Shown: positions 1 through 9,944 of the stretch, piece after piece | How positions within the stretch are numbered: position 1 is the stretch's first letter | How the letters are laid out: each line of letters opens with the position of its first letter | DNA from: Larkinella arboricola | Lineage (GTDB): Bacteria; Bacteroidota; Bacteroidia; Cytophagales; Spirosomataceae | NCBI RefSeq assembly: GCF_003259745.1 | Contig: NZ_QLMC01000008.1 | Location: forward strand, 124,001 to 188,000 | DNA length: 64,000 nucleotides | Direction: 5' to 3' | The notes under the pieces: generated by a model | Told to the model about the DNA's origin: nothing | What the model saw: the letters and a program-made list of their open reading frames with translations, nothing else | The model's database searches: none | Position numbers and translations under genes: made by a program

Positions 1-29
1 CGGGGATTACTTTTATTCCGGGGACCTTA

Positions 30-473
30 TTAATTCAGCAATGACACAAACCGTCCGGGCTCTTTTGTCTCAACCTTTTGGGTTTCCAACCGGAACGACT
101 TGGTAACTTTGTTCAGCCCATCGCTGATCTCAAACGTGTACAAACCGTCTTTCATCGTTTCCATATCAAACTTCCGCCAGTATTTTTTCAGGCGTTTGCT
201 TACCTTCTCGGTATGAAGCACCTCGTTTTTTTCGTCCCGCAGGGACACATACAACGGCACCTCAATGTAATTCTCAATCATCAAATTCATCTTGGCCGAG
301 TTGATCGACCGGTAGATGGCGACACCCATCGATTTGGTGCGGCTTACGTTGGGTGATGCAGAAGCGGCCTTCTCCTTTTCATCCCCGGGTTCGGGGAAAC
401 TGGATGACGTTCCGGCTAAAACCGGGGTGCTCAGAGCGAGAACAAGGGCGGTAATTTTTAGGGCGCGATTCAT
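30..473 (-). CDS. Small secreted protein of unknown function
   Basis: The 147-residue product begins with a typical Sec signal peptide (MNRALKITALVLALSTPVLA). A short acidic, Ser/Pro-rich linker follows, then about 90 residues that look like one beta-sandwich domain with alternating hydrophobic strands (IEVPLYVSLRDEKN and GLYTFEISDGLNK). This pattern is common in small periplasmic or secreted Bacteroidota proteins with carboxy-terminal sorting-like folds, but I do not recognise a family. There is no Cys lipobox. It stands alone, with about 240 bases between it and the susD end. Function unknown; coding status is fairly sure because of the clean signal peptide and domain-like composition. Confidence 0.65.
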   Translation of the reverse strand: MNRALKITALVLALSTPVLAGTSSSFPEPGDEKEKAASASPNVSRTKSMGVAIYRSINSAKMNLMIENYIEVPLYVSLRDEKNEVLHTEKVSKRLKKYWRKFDMETMKDGLYTFEISDGLNKVTKSFRLETQKVETKEPGRFVSLLN

Positions 474-639
474 GTGTATTAGTTGTTTTCTGTTGCTTTT
501 ACGTTACCTCTGATTCAGATTTGGCAAACGATTTATGACCTAAAAGTACCGGATTGGTAAAGGCCCGCCGTACCGCAAATGAGGTGATATTTCGGAATGG
601 GGTCGCCTATTGGATGAACGGTCGAGAGAGCGGATAAAG

Positions 640-670
640 AAAAAACCGGCCTAATTAGACCGGTTTTTGA
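640..670 (-). terminator. Terminator after susD
   Basis: The stem AAAAACCGG / CCGGTTTTT flanks the loop CCTAATTAGA. It has A and T tracts on both sides, so it could work in either direction. It lies 43 bases past the susD stop and probably ends the susCD transcript. The rest of 474-712 shows no gene. Confidence 0.7.
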
Positions 671-712
671 CCTTTTTTTTGTGTTCCCTTTGTTTAAATC
701 AAGCCTTATCCG

Positions 713-2254
713 TTAATCAGCATCCCACCAAACGGGGGTAAGCACGTCGCCGGGAGCAATACCGGTGGCCGTAATATTGGGGTTTCGCTGCAATTCCGAA
801 TCAACGTAGGGCAGCCGTTTCATAAACTGATTTCCCGTCAGGTTAACCACCGGAATCGTCGGGGCCGGAAAACCCGTCCGGCGCTGCTCCGACCAGGCTT
901 CTACCCCATTCAAACCGTATAAGGCGAGGTATTTCTGGGTGATAATGGCCCTGATTTTATCGGTCTGCCGGGCGTAGTCGACACCGGGTTTGGTCAGGTA
1001 ATCGCCAGCCTGTACCCCAAAGCGGGCCATCGATGCGGTGATGGCTTCGTTGTAGAGTTTGGCCGGATCGTCGGTGGTGGTTCCGGCCCACCCACGGGCA
1101 ACGGCTTCGGCCCGCAGCAGCAGGCTTTCTTCATAGGCCACCAGTACCACCGGACGCGCTTTGGCCGCGTTATCATCAGCCGCCGTTACGCCACTCCCTG
1201 CCGAAGTGCCGTTGATGGTTCCGTTCAGAAACCGTTGACCGATAAAATACTTGCCCGGATACGAGGTATACTGCGCCGTGTTGGTCGAGGTGGTACCGTT
1301 CGGGGTGAAAACATACTCGATTTCGGGCGTCCGTAAATCCGCATCCAGAAAGTAAACCGGCATCCGGGGGTCGTTGTTGGGCGCCATTAAGTTGCCAATG
1401 GTGGTGCTGGCCGTCAGGTTGTTAGACAAACGAAAGTTGGCCTGCCAGAAGGGGTTTTCGGAGTTGGTGACGGTTCCATTGGCAAACTCAAGACTCTCGC
1501 CCGCCTGCATAAAAGCCGTTCCACTGCTGGCGTAAAGCGCCTGAATACCGGCACGGGCCGTGGCCGGATCGACCTGACTGAGCCGCAGGTAAAACTTCAG
1601 TTTCAGCGTATTGGCCAGCCGCACCCAGCGGTCCATACCCGCTTCGTTGGCGGCCTGATAGAGCATATCCGCCGTACCCGGAAAACGGCCCTGCTTTTTG
1701 GCAATATCCGCTTTAGCTTCATCCAACAGGGTTTGCAAACCCGCGTAAACGTCCTTTTGCGCATCGTACCGGGGCGTTATGGTCAGGTCCGCATTCAGGG
1801 CTTCGGAAAAGGGAATGTCGCCGTATAAATCCGTCAGTATGCCGAACCCGTACGCTTTCATGATTTTCGAAATGCCAACCATCCGCCATTCGTTCTGCTG
1901 GCTGCCCTGGTTGATGACATACTGGAAATCCTGCAAAGCCCCCGCATACATACCGACAAACTGCCCGCCCTGGCCGTCGAGCGTCGATGAGGTAATGTTG
2001 TACTGGTCCCAGCTCCGGTATTGGTTTCCGCCTTTCGGTATGGTCCAGTACTGCGCCAGAACCCCGCCCAGAATATTGAGTTGCCCCCCGACAATAAAAG
2101 CCACCTGGGCCTGCCCCGCCGGTAACGCCAGATTGACATCCGCTACGGTCGGGTTGTTGGGGTCGGTATTGATGTCCAGATAATCACTGTCGCAAGCGGT
2201 GTTCAGGCCAAGCAACAGGCTCATTAACAAGGCCTTTATATAAATTCGTTTCAT
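713..2254 (-). CDS. SusD/RagB-family outer-membrane lipoprotein
   Basis: This is the surface-exposed substrate-binding partner of the SusC transporter encoded just upstream. The start at 2254 gives a 513-residue precursor with a lipoprotein signal MKRIYIKALLMSLLLGLNTAC. The lipidated Cys is residue 21 and is followed by DSD, an acidic stretch typical of surface-exported Bacteroidota lipoproteins. The helical, TPR-like body (VRLANTLKLKFYLRLS, LLRAEAVARGW) and the length match the SusD-like family, probably the SusD_2 branch. An in-frame start 33 bases upstream would spoil the signal peptide. The susC stop is only 22 bases upstream, so the pair is co-transcribed. No glycoside hydrolase or peptidase lies nearby, so the substrate cannot be read from context. 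Confidence 0.93.
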   Translation of the reverse strand: MKRIYIKALLMSLLLGLNTACDSDYLDINTDPNNPTVADVNLALPAGQAQVAFIVGGQLNILGGVLAQYWTIPKGGNQYRSWDQYNITSSTLDGQGGQFVGMYAGALQDFQYVINQGSQQNEWRMVGISKIMKAYGFGILTDLYGDIPFSEALNADLTITPRYDAQKDVYAGLQTLLDEAKADIAKKQGRFPGTADMLYQAANEAGMDRWVRLANTLKLKFYLRLSQVDPATARAGIQALYASSGTAFMQAGESLEFANGTVTNSENPFWQANFRLSNNLTASTTIGNLMAPNNDPRMPVYFLDADLRTPEIEYVFTPNGTTSTNTAQYTSYPGKYFIGQRFLNGTINGTSAGSGVTAADDNAAKARPVVLVAYEESLLLRAEAVARGWAGTTTDDPAKLYNEAITASMARFGVQAGDYLTKPGVDYARQTDKIRAIITQKYLALYGLNGVEAWSEQRRTGFPAPTIPVVNLTGNQFMKRLPYVDSELQRNPNITATGIAPGDVLTPVWWDAD

Positions 2255-2276
2255 GTTTTCAGAAGATCGGAATCGG

Positions 2277-5200
2277 TTATAACACAATTTTCAGGCTGGC
2301 CCCGTAGCTCCGGGTCGAAGGATAGGCAAAGAACTCGTAGCCCTGGCTGTTGCCCGTGCCGAATGAACTGACTTCCGGATCCACGTTGGGTTGCGATTTG
2401 GGTGTCCAGAGCAGCAGATTCCGGCCAATCAAGGAGAGTTGAATGATGGAGAACGGCGTCTTTCCGATCAGCGATTTTGGCAACGCGTAGCTCAGGCTCA
2501 TTTCCCGGAGTTTGACGAACGAAGCATCGTAAAGCGTGTTTTCGCCGAAATTGGCCACCGTCGACCAGTATTCGAAACCGCCGTCGGTTTTGATCGTCGT
2601 GTTGGGCGTAAAGGTGCCGTCCTGATTCTGAATGACGGAATTGGGGTAGACAAACGGCTGCCGGTCATTATAGGTCGTTTCTTTCGTAAAACCGCCAAAC
2701 TGCCCCAACGCTGACGTTTGGGAGAAGAACTTACCACCCTGACGCGTATCGACCAGCACATTGAAGGTCACGCCCTTAAACGAAACCGTATTGCTTAAAC
2801 CAGCCGAAAAATCGGGCTGAATGTTGCCCAGCACCTGCAAAATCGGATCGGCCAGCGGGCGGCCTGTATTCGGATTAACCACCACGCGGCCCTGGGGGTC
2901 ACGCAGCATTTTGCTCCCGAAGAAGGTGCCGTACGGTTCGCCCAGACGCGCCTGTAAACCCGGCGATGCCAGACCGCCCAGGCTCACCGGTGCCAGCGGG
3001 TTATACAAATCGGTTACCTTATTGCGGTTACGGGTAAAATTCAACGCTACATCCCAGCGAAAACCCGACGTCGTTTTTACCGGCGTTCCGGTCAACAGCA
3101 ACTCAATCCCTTTGTTGGTCATCGCGCCGGCGTTCAGCGTCTGGGCCAGAAATCCCGACGTACTCGAAATCGGTACGTTTACAATCTGCTGGTCGCTTTT
3201 GGAATTGTAATACGTGAAATCAATGCCCAAGCGGTTATTGAAAAACAGGATTTCCGTTCCGATCTCCCAGGAGGTCGTCAGTTCCGACCGTAAATCCGGA
3301 TTCCCGCGGATGTTGCCGACCGAGAAGCCCGGCACTCCGTTCAGCGGGAACTGATACAACGCCTGAAAACCGTCGGTGATGGATGTGCGCGTGAAAACCG
3401 GTACCACCTGATACGCATTGGCCACTTTACCCACCTGCGCAATGTTGGCCCGTACCTTGGCGTAACTGATCGGCGTATTCCTTAAACTTAGAAAAGCCGA
3501 GGTCGGAATGAAGCTGACGCTGGCCCCCGGGTAAAAGAACGAACGGTTTTTCTTCGGCAGGGTCGAGGAGTAATCGTTCCGGCCCGTTACGTCCAGAAAC
3601 AGGTATTCTTTGTACGACAACTGCGCATCGCCGTAAATACCGTACAGCCGCGTGCGCGAATCAACCCGCGTGGTGACAATCGTGCTGGCATTACTGAGGT
3701 CGTAGAACCCCGGCACAACCAGAGGCTGGCCATCATAAACACCCCGCGTCGTGTTGTAATCCTGAAGGTTATGCCCCAGAATCACTTTCAGATTGAGGTC
3801 CGGATTCAGGTTGCGGTTGACGGTAACGATGAGGTCAGAAAGCAGGCTCTGAAAGTTGGTATTGTCCTCCACATAGCGCCCGCCAACGTTCGCGATTGTG
3901 CCCTGGGCAAAGGTTTGTTTCCGCAAATCGGCATACATATCCGTACCAATCCGGTAGGTAACATTCAGCCACGGCACCGGGTCGTAGGTAATCTGCGCAT
4001 TCCCGAAAAAGCGATTTACGTTGTCTCTCAGCAGGTTGTTATCCAGCAGCCAGTACGGATTATTCCGAAAACCGGCCAGGTAATAGCCCTCCAGGTTGTA
4101 GCGGGGGTCGTTGTAATCCTTCTGGTCGGTCACCTCGATGTCGCGGGGGGTGTTGTAGATTGTTTGCAGGATATTCGACCGACCCTGCCCCTGCACCCCC
4201 CGATCTCCCCCGGATCGGGTGAAGGTCGCCGACAGATTGGCCGAAACTTTGTTGTTGAAAAACCGCGTTCCGGCTCCCACGTTCACGGTTGTCCGGCGGT
4301 AGCTGGTGTTCGGAATCATGGATTTCGTGTTCACATCCGAAACCGTCAGAATATAGTTTGACGTACCGTTGTTGTTCCGAACCGAAAACGAGTTGTTGAG
4401 AGTCACGCCCGTTTTGAAAAAATTTCGGACGTTGTTGGGCTTGGCCGTCAGCGGAATCGAATCCGGTGCTTCAAGCTGCCCGAGCGAATACAGACCGTAG
4501 GTATGCCAGTCGGGTACGTTCTGGCCCTCAATTTTCGGTCCCCAGCTAATGTTTCCGGCATCAAACAGGTCGTACACACCGTTAAAACCGGCTCCATATG
4601 TGTTTTGAAAATCGGGCAGGCGCAGCGGATTTTCGAACGTCACGGAACTGTTCAGGCTAATCTGCGGCTTGTCGGTGACGGCTTTACTCCGGTTTTTGGT
4701 CGTAATGATGATCACGCCCGAAGCCGCCTGCGAACCATAGAGCGCGGCTGCGGCTGGCCCTTTCAGGATCGACACCGACTCGATGTTGTTGGGGTCAATA
4801 TCGGCCGCCCGGTTGGTAAGGTCCACCCCGTTGTTCAGGTCGCCCCCACCGATGGCCGATGGCGTACCATTCCCGTTGATAATCTGCGTAGTCGTGTTGT
4901 TATTGCTGACAATGATCCCATCGACCACATACAGCGGCTGGTTGTTGCCGTTGAACGACTGCGCCCCCCGGATCACAACGCGGGTAGCGCCCCCGGCGGC
5001 CCCCGATGCGCTCGAAATCTGCACACCCGGAACGCGCCCCTGCAACGCCCGCAGCATATTCGATTCGTTGGCCCGGATCAGTTCATCACCCTTCACGTTG
5101 GTGACCGCGTAGCCAAGCGTCTTTTTCTCCCGCTCAATGGCCGACGCCGTCACGACAACTTCATTGAGAATGGCCGTACCTTCTTCCAGCAGAATATCGA

Positions 5201-5474
5201 AGTTTGTGCGATTACCGACAGGGACCTCCTGCGTTGTAAAGCCGATAAACGAAAAAACCAGCGTTGCATCCGGCGGCACGTTCGTAATCCGGAAGGTTCC
5301 GTTGCCGTCGGTGTTGGCGCCCTGCGTGGTGCCTTTAATCCCGATTGTCACCCCGGGCATCGGTACTTTGTCTGACGCACTCCGAACGGTGCCGGAAACC
5401 GTTCGGGTTTGCGCTAACCCATACTGATGGCTCAAAAGCAACAGTACGAATCCCCATAGTAGTCTTAATTTCAT
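2277..5474 (-). CDS. SusC/RagA-family TonB-dependent transporter
   Basis: This is an outer-membrane TonB-dependent transporter of 1065 residues, which imports oligomeric nutrients captured by its SusD partner. The start at 5474 yields a signal peptide ending near residue 22 (QYGLAQ). A carboxypeptidase-D-like domain follows at about 25-105 (VSGTVRSASDKVPMPGVTI), then a TonB-box-like segment (ILNEVVVTASA), a plug at about 115-240 with the SusC signature (LRALQGRVPGVQI, VDGIIVSNNN), and a long beta-barrel ending in GASLKIVL. The upstream in-frame extension to 5552 is unlikely to be translated. A weak Bacteroidota -7 box (GACCTTTG, minus strand of 5519-5526) lies upstream. The gene is complete and undisturbed. 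Confidence 0.95.
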   Translation of the reverse strand: MKLRLLWGFVLLLLSHQYGLAQTRTVSGTVRSASDKVPMPGVTIGIKGTTQGANTDGNGTFRITNVPPDATLVFSFIGFTTQEVPVGNRTNFDILLEEGTAILNEVVVTASAIEREKKTLGYAVTNVKGDELIRANESNMLRALQGRVPGVQISSASGAAGGATRVVIRGAQSFNGNNQPLYVVDGIIVSNNNTTTQIINGNGTPSAIGGGDLNNGVDLTNRAADIDPNNIESVSILKGPAAAALYGSQAASGVIIITTKNRSKAVTDKPQISLNSSVTFENPLRLPDFQNTYGAGFNGVYDLFDAGNISWGPKIEGQNVPDWHTYGLYSLGQLEAPDSIPLTAKPNNVRNFFKTGVTLNNSFSVRNNNGTSNYILTVSDVNTKSMIPNTSYRRTTVNVGAGTRFFNNKVSANLSATFTRSGGDRGVQGQGRSNILQTIYNTPRDIEVTDQKDYNDPRYNLEGYYLAGFRNNPYWLLDNNLLRDNVNRFFGNAQITYDPVPWLNVTYRIGTDMYADLRKQTFAQGTIANVGGRYVEDNTNFQSLLSDLIVTVNRNLNPDLNLKVILGHNLQDYNTTRGVYDGQPLVVPGFYDLSNASTIVTTRVDSRTRLYGIYGDAQLSYKEYLFLDVTGRNDYSSTLPKKNRSFFYPGASVSFIPTSAFLSLRNTPISYAKVRANIAQVGKVANAYQVVPVFTRTSITDGFQALYQFPLNGVPGFSVGNIRGNPDLRSELTTSWEIGTEILFFNNRLGIDFTYYNSKSDQQIVNVPISSTSGFLAQTLNAGAMTNKGIELLLTGTPVKTTSGFRWDVALNFTRNRNKVTDLYNPLAPVSLGGLASPGLQARLGEPYGTFFGSKMLRDPQGRVVVNPNTGRPLADPILQVLGNIQPDFSAGLSNTVSFKGVTFNVLVDTRQGGKFFSQTSALGQFGGFTKETTYNDRQPFVYPNSVIQNQDGTFTPNTTIKTDGGFEYWSTVANFGENTLYDASFVKLREMSLSYALPKSLIGKTPFSIIQLSLIGRNLLLWTPKSQPNVDPEVSSFGTGNSQGYEFFAYPSTRSYGASLKIVL

Positions 5475-5573
5475 TGGTTTGTTGATCTGTGTGTTAGATT
5501 TCTGTAAAGATTTCTTAACAAAGGTCAAGAACCGGACGCGCCAACATATCACGCAATGCGGGGGATTTTACCA

Positions 5574-5607
5574 ACAAAAAAACCAGCCAAGCTGGCTGGT
5601 TTTTCCT
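5574..5607 (-). terminator. Hairpin with T-tract between the response regulator and susC
   Basis: The stem AAAAACCAGCC / GGCTGGTTTTT has a very short loop and A/T tracts on both sides. It lies about 160 bases past the response-regulator stop and about 100 bases before the susC start. It probably separates the sensor/regulator transcript from susCD. The rest of 5475-5764 has no gene. Confidence 0.6.
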
Positions 5608-5764
5608 CTTACGTTCATCTCATAGAGTAGGCCCGGATTGCTCAGAACCTGGTTTTATTTTTCCTGTCGATGAGCACATTGCTTTTGCCCTGCCCTGTGT
5701 CAACAAGACAAAAGTAAGGCCCGGCTCACGGGGGACTCTACCCCAGAAGAGGGGATTTTGCGGG

Positions 5765-6397
5765 TTAAATCAGCCGTTCTTTAATGGCTTTCTCGATGGC
5801 TTCGGCCTTGGAGTGTACTTCCAGTTTCCAGTAAATGTTTTTAATGTGTGTGCGAATGGTTTCCTTATCAACGAACAACTGTTCCGCGATGGTGGTATAG
5901 CTCTTGCCTTTTGACAGCAATTCGAGCACCTCGGTTTCGCGGGCCGTCAGCGGAGAATTACGGTTTTTCTGGAACGACGCGACCACCATCCGGGCGATGT
6001 TGGTGCTCATGGGCGCTCCTCCATCCTGAATATCGCGAATGGCTTCCAGCAGGCGGCCGGGCTGCATATTTTTGGTCAGGTAGCCGCCCGCTCCGGCGCA
6101 CAGGGCTTTAAACACCAGCTCGTCGTTTTCATACACCGTCACCACGATGATGTTGGTTTTGGGACGCAGCTTCTTGATTTTGGCGATGCCCTCGATGCCG
6201 TTCATGCCCGGCAACTCAATGTCCATCAGCACCACGTCCGGCGCGTCGGCATGGATGTTTTTGATGGCGTCCTCACAACGATAATACGTATTGATGATCT
6301 TAAAGCCGTAGGTACTGTTGATCAGCAGCGCAAATCCGTCCCGAATCAGGTTGTCGTCCTCCACAATGCATATTCGTATCGTCTGCGGATTGCGCAT
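5765..6397 (-). CDS. NarL/FixJ-type response regulator
   Basis: This is the cytoplasmic transcription regulator of a two-component pair. The receiver domain is at about 8-125 (numbering from MRNPQTIRI): acidic pocket VEDD near the start, phosphoacceptor Asp in VVLMDIELPGMNG, a Thr in IIVVTVYEND and the Lys in GGYLTKNMQP. A LuxR-type helix-turn-helix covers about 148-210 (LTARETEVLELLSKGKS, IRTHIKNIYWKLEV). Three in-frame ATGs lie 18, 30 and 69 bases upstream and cannot be excluded. The kinase gene ends 70-140 bases upstream on the same strand, so the two are co-transcribed. The genes just downstream are susCD, which makes them the first candidate targets; that is inference. Confidence 0.92.
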   Translation of the reverse strand: MRNPQTIRICIVEDDNLIRDGFALLINSTYGFKIINTYYRCEDAIKNIHADAPDVVLMDIELPGMNGIEGIAKIKKLRPKTNIIVVTVYENDELVFKALCAGAGGYLTKNMQPGRLLEAIRDIQDGGAPMSTNIARMVVASFQKNRNSPLTARETEVLELLSKGKSYTTIAEQLFVDKETIRTHIKNIYWKLEVHSKAEAIEKAIKERLI

Positions 6398-6536
6398 AAG
6401 TTGAATTCCATTCATACGTGTGTTCATTAGAGTTTGCAAGGTTAAATAACGGCTTTTTCGGGCCATACGGCCCTGATATTACACCAACGGAGCAATTGTC
6501 TTTACGAAAGGAATGTTGATGAAGCAATCGCGGGTT

Positions 6537-9500
6537 TCACCCAATATGCGGGATGTCCATTCGGAACATCACGGTTGTACCCTCCTGATAGACCGACAAA
6601 ATATCCACCTTGCCGCCAATCTTCTCGGCCCGGCTGCGAATGTTGTTCAGTCCATTCCCGACCGCCGATTTGTTACTGTTCTGAATACCAATACCGTTAT
6701 CTTTCCACCGAACTTCAATTCGCCGGTTGAGCATCGCAAAATGAATCTGTGCGCTCGTCGCCTGCGAATGTTTCAGCGTGTTGCTCATGGCTTCCTTGAA
6801 CAGAAAAATCAGGTGGCGGCTCGTGCCCATCGGTAACACGGCTTTCCGCAGATCGTCGGTAATGCCGATGGCGTCGAATGTGACAGCGGTTCGGTCGAAT
6901 ACGTCGTCACCGAAGTCTTTCAGGCGGATGGCGATTTCCAGAAAATTATCGTGTTCGGGATTAATCGCCCAGATAAAATCCTTGGTGCCCTGGTAAAGCC
7001 GGTTGCTGTTGTCGCTGATTTTGGTCAGCAAAGGACCAATCTCGGCACCGTGGCCGTTCAGTTTGCTTTTGATGATTTCGGTCAGCATCGAAATCCGGGT
7101 GATCGTGTTGCCAAACTCATCGTGCAAATCCTGGGCGGCCATTTTCCGAACGCGTTCGTTTTCGGCCAGCGTCACCCGCTCCAGTTCGAGCAGGTGTTCT
7201 ACTTTCTTCCGAACGCGGTAATTATAAACCAGCCAGACGGTTCCGCTGATTACCGCTACGAGCAGCGCCAGAAACCACCACGTTTGCCAGAAGGGCGGCA
7301 ATACCGTAATGGGAATCCGGAGCATATTCGCTTCACTCCATAGGCCGTCGCTGTTGGAACCGCGAACTTTCAGGACGTAATCACCGGGCTTCAGATTCGT
7401 AAAACTCACGTACCGGCGCGTGCCACTGTCGATCCAGCCGTCCTGAAACCCCTCCAGCCTGTACGCATACTGGTTTTTGTGGGAGTTGGTGTAATCGAGA
7501 GCGGCAAACGACAACGAGAAGAAGTTCTCACCGGGCAGGATTTCGATGTGTCCTTTCTGCGCCAGCAGGCTATCCACGTTGACCGGTTTTTCAAACTTCT
7601 TGAACGAGGTCAGTACCGTATGGGGCAGGTGCCGGTTGCGGACCATGCGCATCGGCCGAAAACTCACCAGTGACCCTATGCCGCCGAAAAACATTTCGCC
7701 ATCAGCGGCCCGGTGGTAGGCATTCATGTTGAATTCATTGATGGTCAGGCCGTCGTTGATGTCGTAATTCTCGAATTGTTTCTTTTCCGGATCAAAACAG
7801 GACAGCCCCAGGTTGGTGCTCATCCAGATGCGCCCCCGCTCGTCTTCCAGGGCGCCATACACCAGCTCGTTTGGCAAACCGTTGCGCTCGGTATAATGGA
7901 TAAACCGCTCCTTTCCGCTCTGGTCCCAGACCAGTTGGCTCAATCCCTTGTTGCTGCACACCCAAAACCGGTCTTTGCTGTCGCGCAGAAAGCCCATCAC
8001 CTGCTCGCCAATGAGGCTGTTCGGATCGCGGGGGTTGTTTTCGTAGTGGGTGATTTTGCCCGTTTGCTGATCGATTTTGTTCAGGCCAAAACCCGTTCCG
8101 ACCCAAATCATGCCGCGCCGGTCTTCCTGAACGGCGTAGACGATAAACGCCCGCAGGCTGTTGGGGTCTTTCGGATCATGGCGGTAGGCCGTAATCTGGC
8201 CGGTTCTGGCGTCGATCCGGCGTAAACTGGAATAGCCTCCCGCCCACAGATTTCCCTGCCGGTCTTCGTACAGACTCAAAATGCCGTCGCCTTTTTCGAT
8301 GCCTTTCGACGTCATCACTTTTTCTATTCCCGACAGATACCGGTCAAATCGGTTGCGCTGGCGGTCGTAACGGTATAATCCTTCCGGTGTGCCGACCCAG
8401 AAATTGCCCCGGCGGTCTTCCAGCAGACATTGAATCCGGTCGCTGCCGATGCTGTGCGGATCGGACGGGTTGGCCCGAAACCGTTGCGTGGCCGAGGTCA
8501 GCCGGTCGATCTGAATCAGCCCTTCGTGCGTACCAATCCAGAGTTTGCCCAGATGATCGGTCGTAACGGCAAAAACCAGACTGGCCGCCGACGATTGCTG
8601 TCGGCTGGTGATCACGGGCCATTGCCGAAACGTATTTTTGGACCGGCTGTAAAGCTGCACGCCCGCGTCGTGCGTGCCAATCCAGACCACATCTTCCCGC
8701 TGGGCGGGGCCTTCGTATATCATGTTGATATACCCGGTTTTCAGCCCTTTTTTCCCAAACAAGTCTTCCTGAATCCCGTCCACGTAGCGAATATGCTGGT
8801 CGCTGACTAGTTTGTAGCGAAGGATGCCGCTCTGGGCCGTTGCAATCCACAGCACGTCGTACCGATCAACGTGTAACGAACTGATGGGCTGATCGCCCGT
8901 CCGCTGATCAATTTCCGGATACATTTCCGACTGCTTTAACGGAGGGTTGATGCGGGCCACTCCCCGGGCCGTTCCGACCCAGATCGTTCCGTAGTTGTCC
9001 TGGGCCAGTGTTTTCACCCAGGCATCGGGCAGTTGATACGGTTGTTTTAGGGTATGAGCCACGATGGTGACCGGCTGCGAGGTGGCGGTTCCCGGTTTGG
9101 TAACGGGTAGCTGGGCCAAACCGTTTCCTGTTCCGATCCACAACATACCGCGGGGATCAATCAGCAGGGCATTCACCATCTGCGCCCGGCGGTCGTCCTC
9201 ACTTCCGATGGTGTAGTGCGCCACTTCATACCGGTCTTTTGCGCGGGTTATGAACCGCTTGAGCCCCGAACTGGTGGCCAGCCACAGGGTTCCGAATCGG
9301 TCAGCGGTGATGGCATTGACGGTAATGAGACCAAAGCGACGTTGATTGGTTTCCAGCAGATCGTTGCAACGCCAGAACCGCCCCGTCACGGGGTCATACC
9401 GGTTCAACCCGTTGACCGTGCCGATCCAGATTTTGCCGTGGGCATCCTCGTACATCGACATGATCTGGTCGTGGGAGATCGTCGTGCTGTCGAAGGGATT

Positions 9501-9761
9501 GTGTTTGTAGTGGGTAATCTGGTAGCCGTCGTAGCGGTTGAGGCCGTCCTGGGTGCCAAACCAGACATACCCCCGGCTGTCTTTCAATATGCAGTAGACT
9601 TCACTCTGCGACAAACCATTGTCGACCGAAATCTGATCCAGAAAGTGCATGACCGGCCCGCGCGAATCAAAGGAATTGCCGCTCGGCAGACTTTTAATAG
9701 CCTGGGTGAAGGCCGTCACCCAGTTTAGACAAAGCAAAATAATGCACCAACGAGTCCTCAT
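6537..9761 (-). CDS. Sensor histidine kinase with Reg_prop propeller and Y_Y_Y domain
   Basis: This membrane sensor has 1074 residues and a large periplasmic part. After a signal peptide (MRTRWCIILLCLNWVTAF) come about a dozen propeller repeats of the pattern D..G.vWvGT..GL.r (for example GYVWFGTQDGLNRY, GKIWIGTVNGLNRY) to about residue 720. A Y_Y_Y immunoglobulin-like domain follows (YAYRLEGFQDGW), one membrane helix (FLALLVAVISGTVWLVYNY), a HisKA_3 dimerisation helix with the phosphoacceptor His in AAQDLHDEFGNTITR, and a HATPase_c domain (KEAMSNTLKHSQA, DNGIGIQ, GNGLNNIRSRAEKIGG). Unlike classical hybrid SusR-type sensors it has no receiver or AraC domain; the separate NarL regulator downstream supplies the output. 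A -7 box (TAAATTTG) lies 33 bases upstream. Confidence 0.94.
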   Translation of the reverse strand: MRTRWCIILLCLNWVTAFTQAIKSLPSGNSFDSRGPVMHFLDQISVDNGLSQSEVYCILKDSRGYVWFGTQDGLNRYDGYQITHYKHNPFDSTTISHDQIMSMYEDAHGKIWIGTVNGLNRYDPVTGRFWRCNDLLETNQRRFGLITVNAITADRFGTLWLATSSGLKRFITRAKDRYEVAHYTIGSEDDRRAQMVNALLIDPRGMLWIGTGNGLAQLPVTKPGTATSQPVTIVAHTLKQPYQLPDAWVKTLAQDNYGTIWVGTARGVARINPPLKQSEMYPEIDQRTGDQPISSLHVDRYDVLWIATAQSGILRYKLVSDQHIRYVDGIQEDLFGKKGLKTGYINMIYEGPAQREDVVWIGTHDAGVQLYSRSKNTFRQWPVITSRQQSSAASLVFAVTTDHLGKLWIGTHEGLIQIDRLTSATQRFRANPSDPHSIGSDRIQCLLEDRRGNFWVGTPEGLYRYDRQRNRFDRYLSGIEKVMTSKGIEKGDGILSLYEDRQGNLWAGGYSSLRRIDARTGQITAYRHDPKDPNSLRAFIVYAVQEDRRGMIWVGTGFGLNKIDQQTGKITHYENNPRDPNSLIGEQVMGFLRDSKDRFWVCSNKGLSQLVWDQSGKERFIHYTERNGLPNELVYGALEDERGRIWMSTNLGLSCFDPEKKQFENYDINDGLTINEFNMNAYHRAADGEMFFGGIGSLVSFRPMRMVRNRHLPHTVLTSFKKFEKPVNVDSLLAQKGHIEILPGENFFSLSFAALDYTNSHKNQYAYRLEGFQDGWIDSGTRRYVSFTNLKPGDYVLKVRGSNSDGLWSEANMLRIPITVLPPFWQTWWFLALLVAVISGTVWLVYNYRVRKKVEHLLELERVTLAENERVRKMAAQDLHDEFGNTITRISMLTEIIKSKLNGHGAEIGPLLTKISDNSNRLYQGTKDFIWAINPEHDNFLEIAIRLKDFGDDVFDRTAVTFDAIGITDDLRKAVLPMGTSRHLIFLFKEAMSNTLKHSQATSAQIHFAMLNRRIEVRWKDNGIGIQNSNKSAVGNGLNNIRSRAEKIGGKVDILSVYQEGTTVMFRMDIPHIG

Positions 9762-9793
9762 CCGTTCCGGGGTAGAAATATCCCCTCATTTCA

Positions 9794-9801
9794 CAAATTT
9801 A
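9794..9801 (-). promoter_or_regulatory. Candidate -7 box for the sensor/regulator operon
   Basis: TAAATTTG on the minus strand fits the Bacteroidota TAnnTTTG consensus exactly and lies 33 bases before the kinase ATG. I see no clear TTG at -33, so this is a partial match. Confidence 0.5.
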
Positions 9802-9905
9802 CATCTTCTCTCCGTTTGTATAAATCCCCCAATCTGGGTTAAATGTGATGCTGCGCTCCGGTCGTATTTTTGTCGAAATAATGTACATTTAGTTTAGGTT
9901 AAGAA

Positions 9906-9944
9906 GCAGTAAAAGTAGCCTTGCCATGAACAGGGCTACTTTTA
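9906..9944 (-). terminator. Terminator after the RNA methyltransferase gene
   Basis: The stem AAAAGTAGCC / GGCTACTTTT has a 13-base loop. On the minus strand the stem is followed by a T tract. It lies directly after the methyltransferase stop codon. The stretch 9802-9905 holds no gene. Confidence 0.7.
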
